A stretch of 64,000 nt of DNA, from NCBI GenBank assembly GCA_025766275.1, contig JAFKAC010000078.1, positions 219,222 through 283,221 on the forward strand, in the 5' to 3' direction. Numbering within the stretch: position 1 is the first letter of the stretch; each line of letters starts with the position of its first letter. The DNA is from Lactarius indigo. Taxonomy: Eukaryota; Basidiomycota; Agaricomycetes; Russulales; Russulaceae. Below, in pieces: positions 31,974 through 43,537 of this stretch. The notes under the pieces were generated by a model. That model had not been told where the DNA came from. It saw only the letters and a list, made by a program, of their open reading frames with translations, and did no database searches. The position numbers and the translations under genes were made by a program.

Positions 31974-34900
31974 ATGACAATCAAAGTCCTCGTTCGCCTT
32001 TACTACAAAGAAGCTCGCATAAATGTGCTGCTGGACAGCGGTGCAACAGACAACCTAATCGACCGAAACCTAATCCAAAAACTTGGACTAGGAACCACTC
32101 CTTTGAAACCACCCAGATTGGTCCGGAACGTAGATGGATCGCTAAACAAAGATGGCACCATGACGGAAACATGCCAGTTATGGATAAAAACAGGAGAGGA
32201 AGAAACCCCTTTCCAGTTTTTTGTAACCAGCCTAGGGGAAGACAGAATGATCTTCGGATACCCCTGGTTTGAACACGAAAACCCAGACATAGACTGGAAG
32301 AAACAAGAGCTGAAAGGAGAGACAGTCACCATCCTGACAGGAGGGTACCGCTTCCGAAGAAAGCGACACCAAGAAGCAAAAGCGGCAGCAACCAAAACAA
32401 CTTTTGACCCAGTAAAAGAAACCACAATCCCAGAAGAATACCAGCGCCACAACAAAGTATTCTCAGACGAAGAAGCACAGCACTTTCCCCCAGAAAGAGA
32501 AGAAGACCATCCCATCACACTGCGACCAGATGCACCTAACAAGATCAATTGCAAAATTTACCCTTTGACTCCAGAAGAAGACAAGGAGTTAAAGGCATAT
32601 CTTGACGAAAACATAGCAAAAGGGTACATCTATGAAGGAAGCTCCCCCTACGCTTCCTCCTTCTTCTTCAGAAAGAAAACAGATGGAGGGTTACGCCCTA
32701 TCCTGGACTACAGACCCCTAAATACTTGGACAATAAAAGACACTTATCCACTACCTCTCATCTCCGACATCTTGACCAATTTAAATGGGAAAACACTGTT
32801 CTCAAAGTTCGATATCAGATGGGGGTACCATAACATCCGTATAAAAGAGGAAGACCAGTGGAAGGCAGCCTTCAAGACACCAAGGGGACTGTTCATCCCT
32901 CGAGTCATGACCTTCGGCCTCACAAATGCACCAGCCACCTTTGCAAGAACCATGAGCAGAATACTCCGACCACTCATGGACAAATACCCCAGGGAACTAT
33001 TTGTGTATATGGACGATGTCCTGATAGCCACAGAAGAAGATACAGAGCACCACAGACAAATTGTACACAAGTTCTTGGAAATCTGTGAAAAGGAATCTTA
33101 TTTCCTCAAAGCATCGAAATGCGTGTTCAAACAAAGAAAGATCCACTACCTAGGCATTGTCATCGACAGGTCTCAGATCAAAATCGACCCAAAGAAGGTG
33201 GAAGGACTAAAGGACTGGCCAAGAGATATCAAGTCAGTCAAACAAGCAAGAAGCGTGTTGGGGACACTAAGTTATCAGCGACCCTTCATCCCCAACTTCG
33301 CTCACTTAGCAAGACCCATCACGGACACAATAAAGACATCAGAAGGCCCCTTCAGATGGACAAAAGAAGCAACAGAAGCCCTAGAAACTCTCATCACGCT
33401 TGTGTGCAAAGATCCCATCTTATGTCAACCAGATATGGACAAACCTTTCGAACTAGAAGTAGATGCCTCCGCTTTCGCCACAGGAGCAATCTTAACACAA
33501 AGAGACAGCCGAAACAAACCACAAGCTGTGGGATACTTCTCCAAATCATTTTCAGAAGCGGAGCGCAACTATGACATCCATGACAGGGAACTCCTGGCAG
33601 TAATCAGAGGACTAGAACACTGGAGACACCTTCTGTTAGGGTCCCCCCACGAAATCACAGTGTTTACAGACCACAAAAACCTAGAATATTATCGCCACCC
33701 TCGACAAATCAATAGAAGAGTGGCACGAAACATCCCCAGACTTGCGGACTATCACATCAAACTTCACCACAAACCCGGACCCCAGAACCATGCAGATGCC
33801 CTGTCAAGACGCCCTGACCATGACACCGGAGCAGGAGATAACACCGATGTGGTGGTCCTGACCCCAACTATCTTCGCAAACTCCGCTCTCTCCATAAGGA
33901 TAGATGACCGGGTCATGGCACACCAATTAGACCACCAAGACACTCTGAACGAGTGGGCTGCCCCCTTCCACCTGATAAAACAAGGCAAACACTGGTGGAA
34001 AGGCGACAAACTGGTGGTTGTGGACAACACACTGCTAAAGAGGGGGGTAATTTCCCTGTTTCACGATACAAAAACAGCTGGACACCCTGGAATAACAAAG
34101 ACCTCATGGTTAGTGTCACAAGACTTTTGGTGGCCAAACATGAAAGACGACATATCCGCATATGTAAAGGGCTGTGCCACATGCCAATCAAACAAGAACT
34201 TCCCTGGGAACCCGAAACCACCGATATTCCCCATCAAGACTAACCCAGAAGCACTCCCTTTTGAAACCATCGCTCTAGACTTCATCACAAAACTACCCCA
34301 ATTCAGAAGACAATGACACAATTCTCACCATCACGGATCATGACTGTTCCAAAGCAGCCTTCTTTATCCCATGCAGCAAAACAATAGATGCAGAAGGAGT
34401 GGCAAAACTCTATGCCAAAACTGTCCTGCCACACTATGGACTACCAAGAAGGGTCATCTCAGACAGAGACCCCAGATTCACAGCGAAGTTCATCAAAGAA
34501 CTATGCAGAGTGCTCGACATAGAACAAAACATCAGCACAGCATACCACCCACAAACAGACGGACAATCAGAGCGAACAAACCAGTAGCTAGAGCAGTACC
34601 TCCGAATGTTCATAAACCACCAACAAAACAACTGGACGGAGCTACTACCACTGGCACAGTACACCCACAACTCCTGGCCAAGCACAACCACTAAAAAGGC
34701 ACCCTACGAGTTAATTCTCGGGTACATCCCAAGAGTACACCAGCCAGAAAGAACAACCACAGTGCCAGGAACACAAGAAAGACTAGAGCGAATCCAGGAA
34801 GCCAGAAGAACCGCCCAAGCAGCAATTACTCATGCACAGTCACTCTACAAAGGATCCTCTTGCTTTGAACAACACACAGAAGGAGATAGTGTGTGGCTAG

Positions 34901-35323
34901 ATGCCAGGAACTTGAAAACAACGCACCCTAGTTTCAAGTTAGCCCCAAAAAGATATGGACCCTTCAGGGTCACAAAGAAGATCTCTGCCACCACATATGC
35001 CCTGAAACTTCCTCATCAGTGGCAGATCCACCCAGTATTCCACACATCCCTCCTGATGCCATACAAAGAAACCTCCATACGTGGAAAGAACTTTACAGAA
35101 CCACCCCCAGATCTAGTAGATGGAGAACAGGAGTGGGAAGTCGAGAAAATACTAGAGACAAGATGCCACAGGAACCAGTTACAGTTCCTAATCAAGTGGA
35201 AAGGATACTCTGATGCACACAATAGCTGGGAACCAGAAAAGAACCTCAACTGCCCCAGAACTTATTCAGGAACACTTTGAAAGCAACCCCAGAAGCGAAG
35301 GAGCAAAGCAATGGTTAAAATGA
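31974..35323 (+). pseudogene. Gyp-2 pol polyprotein with chromodomain
   Basis: A 780-codon frame (31974-34316) covers protease (LLDSGATDNLID), reverse transcriptase with FVYMDDVLIA (about 33000-33030), RNase H (33440-33810) and the integrase HHCC finger (about 34080-34190, CATCQSNK). One extra base near 34300 shifts the frame; integrase continues with ISDRDPRF and DGQSERTNQ, a TAG at 34585-34587, then the C-terminus and a chromodomain (LQFLIKWKGYSDAHNSWEPE, about 35175-35240). A last shift near 35250 hides the true end at about 35323. Chromodomains in this position are known to guide integration to marked chromatin. Confidence 0.93.
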
Positions 35324-35374
35324 AAGGAAGTAACAATACGAACAGTAACCACCTTCCCCACTAGCTTCTTCACC

Positions 35375-36796
35375 ATGCCCTCTCGCTCCTCCTCTGTAGA
35401 ACGCCTTGTTGCTCGTGCCATGGAAAGAGGCTCCTTTGACGAAACACCCTCTGTCACACCCTCCTCTGGCTATTCTCCCTTCCCAGCACAACCCCCTTCC
35501 TTGCCTTCACTCATTCAGGAACCACAGCCCATCGATCCCACCATGCCCAGCGTCATAGAAACAGAAGGAGGAGGAATAGCCCTTCAGTGTTCCCCCTCCT
35601 GAACACACAGCTCCCCCTACTCCTGAGATACACCAACCTACCACCTCCCCCCCTGATCCTAGAGTGACCATGGCTCACCTCAGCGAAATAGCCAACGACC
35701 CAATCATGGACGCACTCCCCATTAACTATGAAAGGATGCACATCACTGCTGAAGAAGATGACGACCCTGGCTACCCCTTCTTCTTGAATGACCCTTGGAG
35801 CAGCCACTATGTCCACTTCCTCATCCCTGACGATGCTGACCCAACCTTGTATGTCTGAAAGGATGCTAAATGGATCAAGATCAGTGAGAACAAAGAAGAC
35901 GTCATCGGCACCATGGGCAAGAACCTCCCTCACTATGGCCTCCCCCTCTTCCTCCTTCCCAGAGACGACTGACCCCCACAATCCAGCTCCCCCCATCACT
36001 CCAGCTCAGATGCAGAACTTCGACGAAGCTTCCCCCACAGCCAGACAAGTTGACGAAGTCCTAGAAGACCTGGGAGATGACCGCCTCACAGCAGAAATCT
36101 CCAGGACTCGCCGATTCTTGTGAAACCAGAAGGCCCTCCGAAAGGAGATTGAAGGCCTGTACAAGATGATGGAGCCCCTCAAAAGGCACCTCCTCAACAT
36201 GGACATGCAATTAACCAGTACCCGAAGGAGGTTGCAAGAGCACAAGGCCTATGTCTGGATTGCAGACCGGTAGCTCACACTACACCCTCCTCCTCCTGAA
36301 GAAGAGACTCACCCCTTCGGAGTTCACCCCATTCCTGCCCCTGCTCCACCTCGCTACCACTCCATGCCAAGACTCCACGACGAACCAGAAGGACCTAGCC
36401 CCTCTGCAGAAAGGAAGAAGAGACGCAAGCGCAGGGCCAACAAGAAGGAGACTGGCACCATTCGACTTTGTTACAGGTGTCAGTCTGAAGACCACCTCTC
36501 CTTCGCCTGCCCTCAAAAACAGAAGTTTTGCTGGAGGTGTTCGAGCACTGACCACTTCCCCTATCAGTGCCTCTGGCCAGCCCCAGAAGAACTGCACTCA
36601 GTGGTGTGGCAAGTGTTTTACCAGCAACAGCCACGAAGAAATCAAGTGCCCCAAGTATGAAAATTGTCGCAAGTGTGGGGCCCATGGTCCCTTCAATTTC
36701 CTTCGCCAACATCGCTGCCCCCTCCCTTGCGAAAGCACCCCCTCCAATGATGTAGACAACGATGTCTATGACCTGATGGACTTCGAAGCACTCTAG
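35375..36796 (+). pseudogene. Gyp-2 third frame with tandem zinc knuckles
   Basis: Between pol and the polypurine tract lies about 1.4 kb of broken coding sequence. It begins with a Ser/Pro-rich part (ATG 35375), followed by an acidic segment (HITAEEDDDPGYPFF), a helical, coiled-coil-like stretch (LRKEIEGLYKMMEPLKRHLL, about 36135-36195), a Lys/Arg-rich patch, and then CYRCQSEDHLSFAC, CWRCSSTDHFPYQC, CGKCFTSNSHEEIKC and a fourth Cys/His cluster to 36796. The first two fit CX2CX4HX4C exactly. Breaks: frameshifts near 35590, 35960 and 36595, TGA at 35856 and 36121, TAG at 36271. Likely a nucleic-acid-binding accessory protein; no envelope features. Confidence 0.75.
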
Positions 36797-36810
36797 GGAG
36801 AGTTGACTTA

Positions 36811-36822
36811 GAGAGGGGCTCA
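36811..36822 (+). other. Gyp-2 polypurine tract
   Basis: GAGAGGGGCTCA immediately precedes the 3' LTR. Confidence 0.75.
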
Positions 36823-37403
36823 TGTTATGATCCAACGCTTCGGACCTCAGTCACAGTATGTCTCCACCCTGCCTTTCCCCTTCTGTACTATACCTTGTTA
36901 CCAAAGGAGCTACTATTACTAGTGGCGTTGTTTCTTTTGATCCGAAACTCCTGCTTGCTCCATTTAGTCTCTTTGATATTGTGTGGACTTGTGTTCATGT
37001 TGTTTGGAACCCTGTCCTATATAAACCTGTACCATAGACCATAGGAAGCCAGACTTGGCTTCATTTGCAATCTAGCAACCTTGCCTCCGTACTTTGGTGT
37101 GACTTCGCCTTATTCCCCTCTTCTTGTGCATCCCCTACCTCAGTCCCTAACCAGGACACTTTGAAGTCTTTGCAGTTGAACTATATCAACGTGTCACACC
37201 TGTTATACTCTGTGCACTAGCAAGATCAAGTGTAGAGAAGTGTCAGACACTTCAGACGAGGAGTCCTACATTACAGAGTAGTGCTGCACCCTGTGCCACA
37301 CTTTCACCACTTGTATTTCATAGCAATAAGACAATAGAAGTCTTCGCTTGATACTTGTGTGATTAGACACCTTTAGGACCCACGCCCCTGCTAGGGTGTA
37401 ACA
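36823..37403 (+). repeat. Gyp-2 3' LTR
   Basis: 581 bp, TGTTATGATC...GGTGTAACA. Of 24 substitutions against the 5' LTR, 22 are transitions and about 13 are explained by loss of a CpG in one or the other copy. Confidence 0.95.
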
Positions 37404-39706
37404 CAGCTGTCCCTAATAATACCCCATCTGGTGACTTGACCATCCCAGGCCCCACTCCTAAACCAGCCCTCATCCTCACTGGGGCCTTCCTCTTGCTGGG
37501 TGACCAGGCAGAGGTTATGCTTCCTCCCTTGCCTTCCCCTGACCTGCTGGTCTTGGTCATTTGACAGGCATCCTCACCTACCCCCACCCCTGACACCTTT
37601 CTCAAACATGAAGTCTGTGCTGCTCATTGCCTTTGGATGGATGAATGTGGCCAGGCACCACCTAAGTCTATTGAGCATCTCCAACAGGACTATAGTGCAC
37701 ACACCATTGGCAACCCTGTTGTGTGGGACTTGGTGTGCTGGATGCACCATGTCCCCAGGGTCACTGTAACTGAATTCCTCATCCAGCACCCTGTGTCTGA
37801 TGGTCTCCTAGCTGCCGTGGAACATGCCTTTGCAACATGTCTCACACAACTCTGGGAGAACCTCGAACTTCACTCTATTCATGCTGCCTCAGCATGTGAT
37901 GCTATTTCTGTGTGGTGGGCCAATGGTGGTCATCCTTTTGCTCTGGCCCTGGCTGAGGTGATTCAGGCTGCCCCTAAGGACCCTGCTTCCTCTTCCAGTT
38001 CCACTGATGTGCATGGGCAATGTGAGGTGCCCATTTCTGTCAGCAGTGACAGTGTCAAGTTGATCATGCCCTGAGAGGTGGCTGCTGCAGGATGGGCCCT
38101 GTGCCATGTGTCTCACCACACAGGCTCTGTGGTTCCCCCCCTGAGCTGCCACCCCTCTATCTCCTTTTGCGAAGTGAGTGATGTGCCTGATCCACCAGCT
38201 GGTGATGGCAATAGCACCTCCTCCTCTACCCTGATGCTGATGCCTGCTACACAGGTCTCCTTCTTGGAGGGACCCAACGCACCCCCAGCAGTGGCTGCCT
38301 CGTCTGTGCCTGTTGCCAACATGGGCCACACGGATGGTGCTGGACACATGTCAAGTGCCTACATCACCCTGACTGGGTCCACACCCACCCCTCCTCCAAA
38401 TGTGTACTGGGAACCAGAAGGCCAGCAAGATGTGCACACCATCCTGGATGTGCTGCACCAGATTGCCACAGTCTGAGCCTCCCAGATCCCTGAGGAGCCT
38501 GCACCCAATATGCTCATGGCATGGGCCAAGAAGCACCAGTGGGAGCTCAATGCCCAGCAGTTCAGCTATGCTTACTATGTGTGGCAGGAGCCTTTGCTGC
38601 CCCTTCCCTGTGGACTGCTGGCTGAGTGGGGCAAGAACCTCACCCACGTGTTTGACCTGGTCAGCATGGTGCTTACCCTTAGGACTGGCCCCCCCTCCCA
38701 ACAGGACAAATGGGCCTTGTCTTCAAACACTTGGTTCTGTGGAGCAACAATTCTGCTCTCCTCCATCACCACCAGCATTCTGGACAGTTCAAACTTTTTC
38801 AAGCAAGGTTCATTTCCCATTGATCCATGCAACAACACCTTCCACCTGGAGGAGTCCCTCCCTGTTCCAGAAACACAGCTCAACTATCTAAAGGAGCATG
38901 TGGCTCAGTTGTCCAGTGAGCTGATGGCCACTGGCAACCAGGTGATGATGGATGAGGAATCCAAATGGACCCACATCAGGGAGATGGAGGTGGTTGATTA
39001 TAAAAATCAGATTTGGCAGGAGTTGGAGCCTGAATTCAAGGAGTGGCAGGATGAGTTGCTTTCTGGTCTTAGGGGCCAGGAGGTGGATGCCACCCTATGC
39101 ATGCTACTGGTGTGGCTGGAGGCCGAGGGACCCTGTCTAAAGGATGAGGCCCTGCAGGCCTGCCAGGCTGTGGCCCTGTCTGATGATTTTAAGGTGCAAT
39201 GAACCAAGGAGTTTGATGAGACTGCAGCAGCTGAGGTGAAAGCTGCCTTCTTGGAGGAGCTATGTGACGATTATTGATGCGCCACCTTGAAGGAAGTGGA
39301 AACTGAATGGCACCAGTGGAAGGATGATAAGCTCACTAAGGCTAAGACTGAGGCACTGCGCTCCCTTTCCCTGGACTACATGTTGGTGCACTGTGGGGAC
39401 AATGCTGCAGTGCTCATTGCTGAAAAGCATGAGTTTGCCAAGGGATATGTCTCTGAAAACTACCAACAGTGGGTCAGCCAAGCTCTGGAGGAGTGCTGGC
39501 CATCTGTTGAGGCTGAGGCTCAGAAGTGGACGAGGGACCAATACCTCAACCTTGAACTCACCTGGATTTGGCCAGAGGTTGGTGCTAAAGCAGTGGCCGT
39601 TTTTCCACAGGGAATCACGCCCCCAAATAGGAAGGTGCAAAGTAAGTCACATTTTTTTCTGTCACCACAAAATGGGCTTCCCCGAACAATATTCGAGCTC
39701 AGTTAA

Positions 39707-40199
39707 AAAAGTAACTTCCTTATTTGTAAACATGAATCTCATATGTTTTTCTTGAGATATTCCATAGCTTAACACAAAGATAAGTATATTATTATTATCT
39801 AATTAGTCTACATCTCTTTTTTTTCTAAGTCGTACAATGGCACACGAAAACAAGCAGGCACAGTAAATGCGCCCGCTTGGAGTCCACAGGCCCTTCTGCT
39901 GCGCGACACATGGGGAAGTGGGGACAGTTAGTCCTCGTGTGCCCCTCTCCACGCAAATGGGGCGGCACGGGAAGGGGACGCGACCGGTGGAGGGGTGGTG
40001 CCTTTCCCTCTTTCCCTTTCCACGCCACCCCACAGGATCGAATCAGCTTGCCCTCACATGCCCCCTTTCCGCACGAACAGGGCGGTGTGACAACAGGAGA
40101 GGAGCCCATGACGCAGATTTGGGTCATTGTACTCGGCAGAGCCCACGTGACAATTTCACGAGCGCATCGGCAAAGCCCACGTGGGCCCATTGTGTGACT
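39707..40199. other. Intergenic; possible outer end of the KDZ element
   Basis: No long frame. Around 39910-40100 two similar blocks recur (CACATGGGGAAG../CACGCAAATGGGGCGG and CACATGCCCCC../GCACGAACAGGGCGG). No terminal inverted repeat could be assigned. Confidence 0.35.
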
Positions 40200-41460
40200 T
40201 AAGCGCATATAGATGTATGGGCCCATGAATATGTATTCTGTATAGGCATCGTATGGGCCAACCAAACACATATAGGGAAACTGCACAAGGTCCATGTATA
40301 GGCCCAGGACAAATGGGGGGTATCTGGCAATGAGCTTGTATTGGCCCAGAATTAAATTGCAATGTCATTGACAATATACACGTATGGGCCCATAGGACTG
40401 GCATTTGCTGCTGCCGATGCAATTGTAATGGCCCAGGGCAAGCAGGAAAGCTGCCGAACAAGAGCTTTGTGTAGGCCGACGATGTGCACATAAGACCAAG
40501 CTTGTGCTGTTGCCGATGATATTGTGATGGCCCATAGCAGGTGGCGACAGCTGCTGAACATATATCTCGTGTGGGCCCATGGCAGCCATGTGTATATTCT
40601 GCCAACTAGCTTGTATTGGCCTACGATGGCCACTTGTATATTCTGCCGATGAGCTCGCATTGGCCCAATTCAACCTATCATGCATCTGACAATATACATG
40701 TCTGGGCCCATAGGAAGGCATTTGTGCTACTGCCAATTAGCTCGTAATGGCCCGCAGTAGGTAGCGACGGCTGCCGAGCATATATCTCGTGTGGGCCCAT
40801 GGCAGCCATGCGCGTATTCTGCCAACTAGCTTGTATTGGCCTACGATGGCCACTTGTATATTCTGCCGATGAGCTCGCATTGGCCCAATTCAACCTATCA
40901 TGTATCTGACAATATACATGTCTGGGCCCATAGGAAGGCATTTGTGCTACTGCCAATTAGCTCGTAATGGCCCGCAGTAGGTAGCGACGGCTGCCAAACA
41001 TATATCTCGTGTGGGCCCATGGCAGCCATGTGCGTATTCTGCCAACTAGCTTGTATTGGCCTACGATGGCCACTTGTATATTCTGCCGATGAGCTCGCAT
41101 TGGCCCAATTCAACCTATCATGCATCTGACAATATACATGTCTGGGCCCATAGGAAGGCATTTGTGCTACTGCCAATTAGCTCGTAATGGCCCACAGTAG
41201 GTAGCGACAGCTGCCGAGCATATATCTCGTGTGGGCCCATGGCAGCCATGCATGTATTCTGCCAACTAGCTTGTATTGGCCTACGATGGCCACTTGTATA
41301 TTCTGCCGATGAGCTCGCATTCAACCTATCATGTATCTGACAATATGCATGTCTGGGCCCATAGGAAGGCATTTGTGCTACTGCCAATTAGCTCGTAATG
41401 GCCCACAGTAGGTAGTGACGGCTGCCGAACATATATCTCGTGTGGGCCCATAATCGGCAT
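40200..41460 (+). repeat. 220-bp higher-order satellite made of 44-bp units
   Basis: GTGGGCCCAT recurs at 40571, 40791, 41011, 41231 and 41442: three steps of exactly 220 bp and one of 211 bp caused by a small deletion. Each 220-bp unit contains five related sub-units of about 44 bp with the theme TGCC.A..AGCT.GTA.TGGCC. The stretch 40200-40570 is a more diverged run of the same sub-unit. Differences between copies are mostly CpG to TpG/CpA. Minus-strand frames through it (SSSAEYTSGHRRPIQASWQN repeats) are by-products. Confidence 0.9.
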
Positions 41461-41524
41461 GTATGATTGATGCTGATGAACCTGATTACACTCGCAATAG
41501 CCACAGGGTCTACTTGAACTATAG

Positions 41525-42983
41525 TTATGGCATGAGATCATAGCTCTTTCCATCATACATGGTATTTAGAGTCTTCTGGCCGTCATGAAGCTGCACAATT
41601 TCCTGCTGAAGCATCTCAAGGACCCTCTCATGTGTCTCACATCTCGATTTCAGGTCCTCAATCATCTTGTCTTGCCCCTCGCATCTACTTTTCAGAGCCT
41701 GGACCTCTTTTTCTAGGTCTCTGACGACACTATTGTTGTCTTCGCCTCGAACTGACAGTATGCACGATGAGTGTAAAACCAGATGTAAACTTCAGTGAAC
41801 ACACATGAGATTGCTGGCTCATTGCCTTCCTCCCTGCTTTCATCGGCGTTCTCTTCTTGGGGCGAAGGCTTGTCCTTTATAAACACTGTCTTGGACTGCT
41901 TCCCCTCGTCCCTGACATTTGGCCCATCTCCCTTTGGCGGGTTTGTGTGCTTAGCCATCTTACCCTTGGCTTTATCTCGTAGCCTAGCTACCTTTGAACT
42001 ACAGGTATTTGGAGTGTCGTGTAGAACCTGCAGGAATAATAGATCTTGGATCTTTGGGCCAGCTTTATGTTTCAATCCAATCACTTATGTTTCCATTATC
42101 TTGTCTCTTTGGCATAGTACCGGTGATTGCTTTAGTACAGTCATCGGCAGCTTTCTGTTTTTCTGCCGATCTTGTGACAATTTCTTCGGCAGCAATTTTA
42201 TTTCTCAGTGCATCTGTGGGATAAAATATGGGACTCACTCTGAAGACCGCCACCAGCAGCACACTGCTGCTTCTTCCCATTGCTAGGAATAGTGACTATT
42301 GAATGGTCAACCTCTGTTGAATCGTCTTGAGGTTCAGGTGCCATAGATTCCAGAACGGAAGCTGCCGACGGGATACTCATTGCTACATTGCTTACCATTG
42401 CCGAACCTTCTTGAAGCTTAGGTACCATACATTCGCCACAGGAAGCTGCCGATGTAAGTAGAGACCCATGAACATCAGAGAACAGTACCGTACCATTTTG
42501 ACCAGGTAGATGTATGTCCAGCGGTGGAAGATCTTTGGGTGAAGTATAATAGTTGCTACTTAACACCTTTGGATTATCCTCAGAGACAGCTCTCATGTTC
42601 AGGGAGGTTTCAGACTCGTTGAACATCAAAGCAAGGCTCAATAGGAGTGGGTGAACACGGGGAGGTGTGGGACTTCTTGTATTCGCATCAACAAAATAGT
42701 TCATCAATTCTCTCTAGAAATATCTGAGCTTAGCTTGTAGAAGCAGATGGAAAGCACACTAGGATACCAAGCGTGCTCTCAATAAATTCTTCCACTTTAT
42801 TTCATCTTGGTGTGTGCATGTGCGGTATGCTTCTAGCCCATTTTTGAGCATAGCAGCATGGTGGTGAAGAGTTTGTTCATCTTTGGTTAGACCGAGCATG
42901 GATGTTGACATGGAATAGAGCTGGTAGTAGATCCAGGGGGAGGCAGTACAGAGCGCATATGCAGGTCTGTAATCATGGCCCAT
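41525..42983 (-). CDS. Spliced gene D, unknown, C-terminal coiled coil
   Basis: Exon 1 (42983-42768) starts at ATG and gives 72 residues (MGHDYRPAYALCTASPWIYY..). A 54-nt intron (GTATCC..TTTCTAG) leads in phase to exon 2 (42713 to about 42260, Ser/Pro-rich). Further exons lie near 42222-42087 (helical, IAAEEIVTRSAEKQKAADD) and 42045-41805 (Lys/Asp/Glu-rich). The 53-nt intron 41804-41752 (GTGTGT..GTCAG) then joins in phase to a last exon 41751-41525, which reads a clear coiled coil (DLEKEVQALKSRCEGQDKMI). The boundaries of the second and third introns are uncertain. No domain recognised. It sits between the two motif arrays; the motif itself occurs inside its coding sequence. Confidence 0.6.
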
Positions 42984-42989
42984 GCAGAT

Positions 42990-43520
42990 ATATTGTCAAC
43001 TGTCCTATCAGAGCGTTCGGGTTCTGTCGGCAGCTAGTGTGGGCATATAATACAGGCCATCACAGCATTTCTCCTAGCAGCGTCTGATTGGGCAGCTATG
43101 AGTTTATTGCATCACCGGGTAGGCTGCTACAAGCTTATCGGTAGCACCTGACTGGACCATTCCAAATATATCAAAAGTTGCTGATTGGGCCATGGCAAGC
43201 TTATGGCCATTATCTGATTAGGCTGCCGTGAGCTTATCGGCGGCACCTGATTGGGCTATTGGGCTACCGCAAAGTTTATCGGCATCACCTAATTAGGCTG
43301 GTGCAAGTTTATCGGCAGCACCTGATTGGGCCATTGTAATTTTATTGGTAGCACTTGATTGGGCCACTGCAACTTGATCAGCAGCAACAGGTTTATGGGC
43401 AGCAACTGATAGGCCACCGCGAGCTTATCGGCGGCACCTGATTGGGCCATTGTAAGTTTATCGGCAGAAACTTATTGGGTCACTGCGAGCTTATCGGCAG
43501 CACCTGATTGTGTCGCTGAA
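42990..43520 (-). repeat. Inverted array of the CTGCCGAT..TGGCCCA motif
   Basis: About twelve units of 35-60 bp with core TTATCGGCAGCACCTGATT then GGGCCAT. Reverse-complemented, this is CTGCCGATAA..AATGGCCCA, the same motif as in the array at 40200-41460 but in opposite orientation. Units here are more variable and not in a fixed higher-order period. Confidence 0.8.
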
Positions 43521-43537
43521 ACATGCTTCCATCTACC

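Larger units (their letters stand above)
29445..37403 (+). mobile_element. Gyp-2: complete chromovirus, coding decayed
   Basis: 7959 bp with two 581-bp LTRs and exact duplication CAGCT (29440-29444;37404-37408) inside gene F. Internal order: gag, protease-RT-RNase H-integrase-chromodomain, then a third frame with zinc knuckles. LTRs differ at 24 positions plus two one-base indels, about 4%, so it is older than Gyp-1 or decays faster. Confidence 0.95.
29223..39706 (+). pseudogene. Unidentified gene F, split by Gyp-2
   Basis: A frame at 29223-29444 continues exactly at 37409 once Gyp-2 and one CAGCT are removed, then stays in one frame to 39706. Internal stops at 37562, 38072, 38474, 39200 and 39275 are all TGA, with no frameshift in 2.3 kb. 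The product would exceed 800 residues: Pro/Ser-rich first third, then an alpha-helical, Trp- and Glu-rich part (WAKKHQWELNAQQFSYAYYV; WIWPEVGAKAV). A GTAAGT donor at 39641 suggests that a further exon is missing. No family recognised; the decay pattern suggests a repeated gene, perhaps a transposon component. Upstream of 29223 the frame meets a TAG. Confidence 0.6.

Noticed and set aside
35375..36796. Envelope gene in Gyp-2
   Set aside because: No signal peptide, membrane segment or fusion-type motif; the content is zinc knuckles and coiled coil.
40156..41556. Minus-strand frames as a repeat protein family
   Set aside because: They follow the 220-bp satellite exactly, end at unit borders, and lack a start or splice logic independent of the repeat.
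40200..43520. CRISPR-like array
   Set aside because: Units are contiguous satellite monomers without unique spacers, and the setting is eukaryotic.
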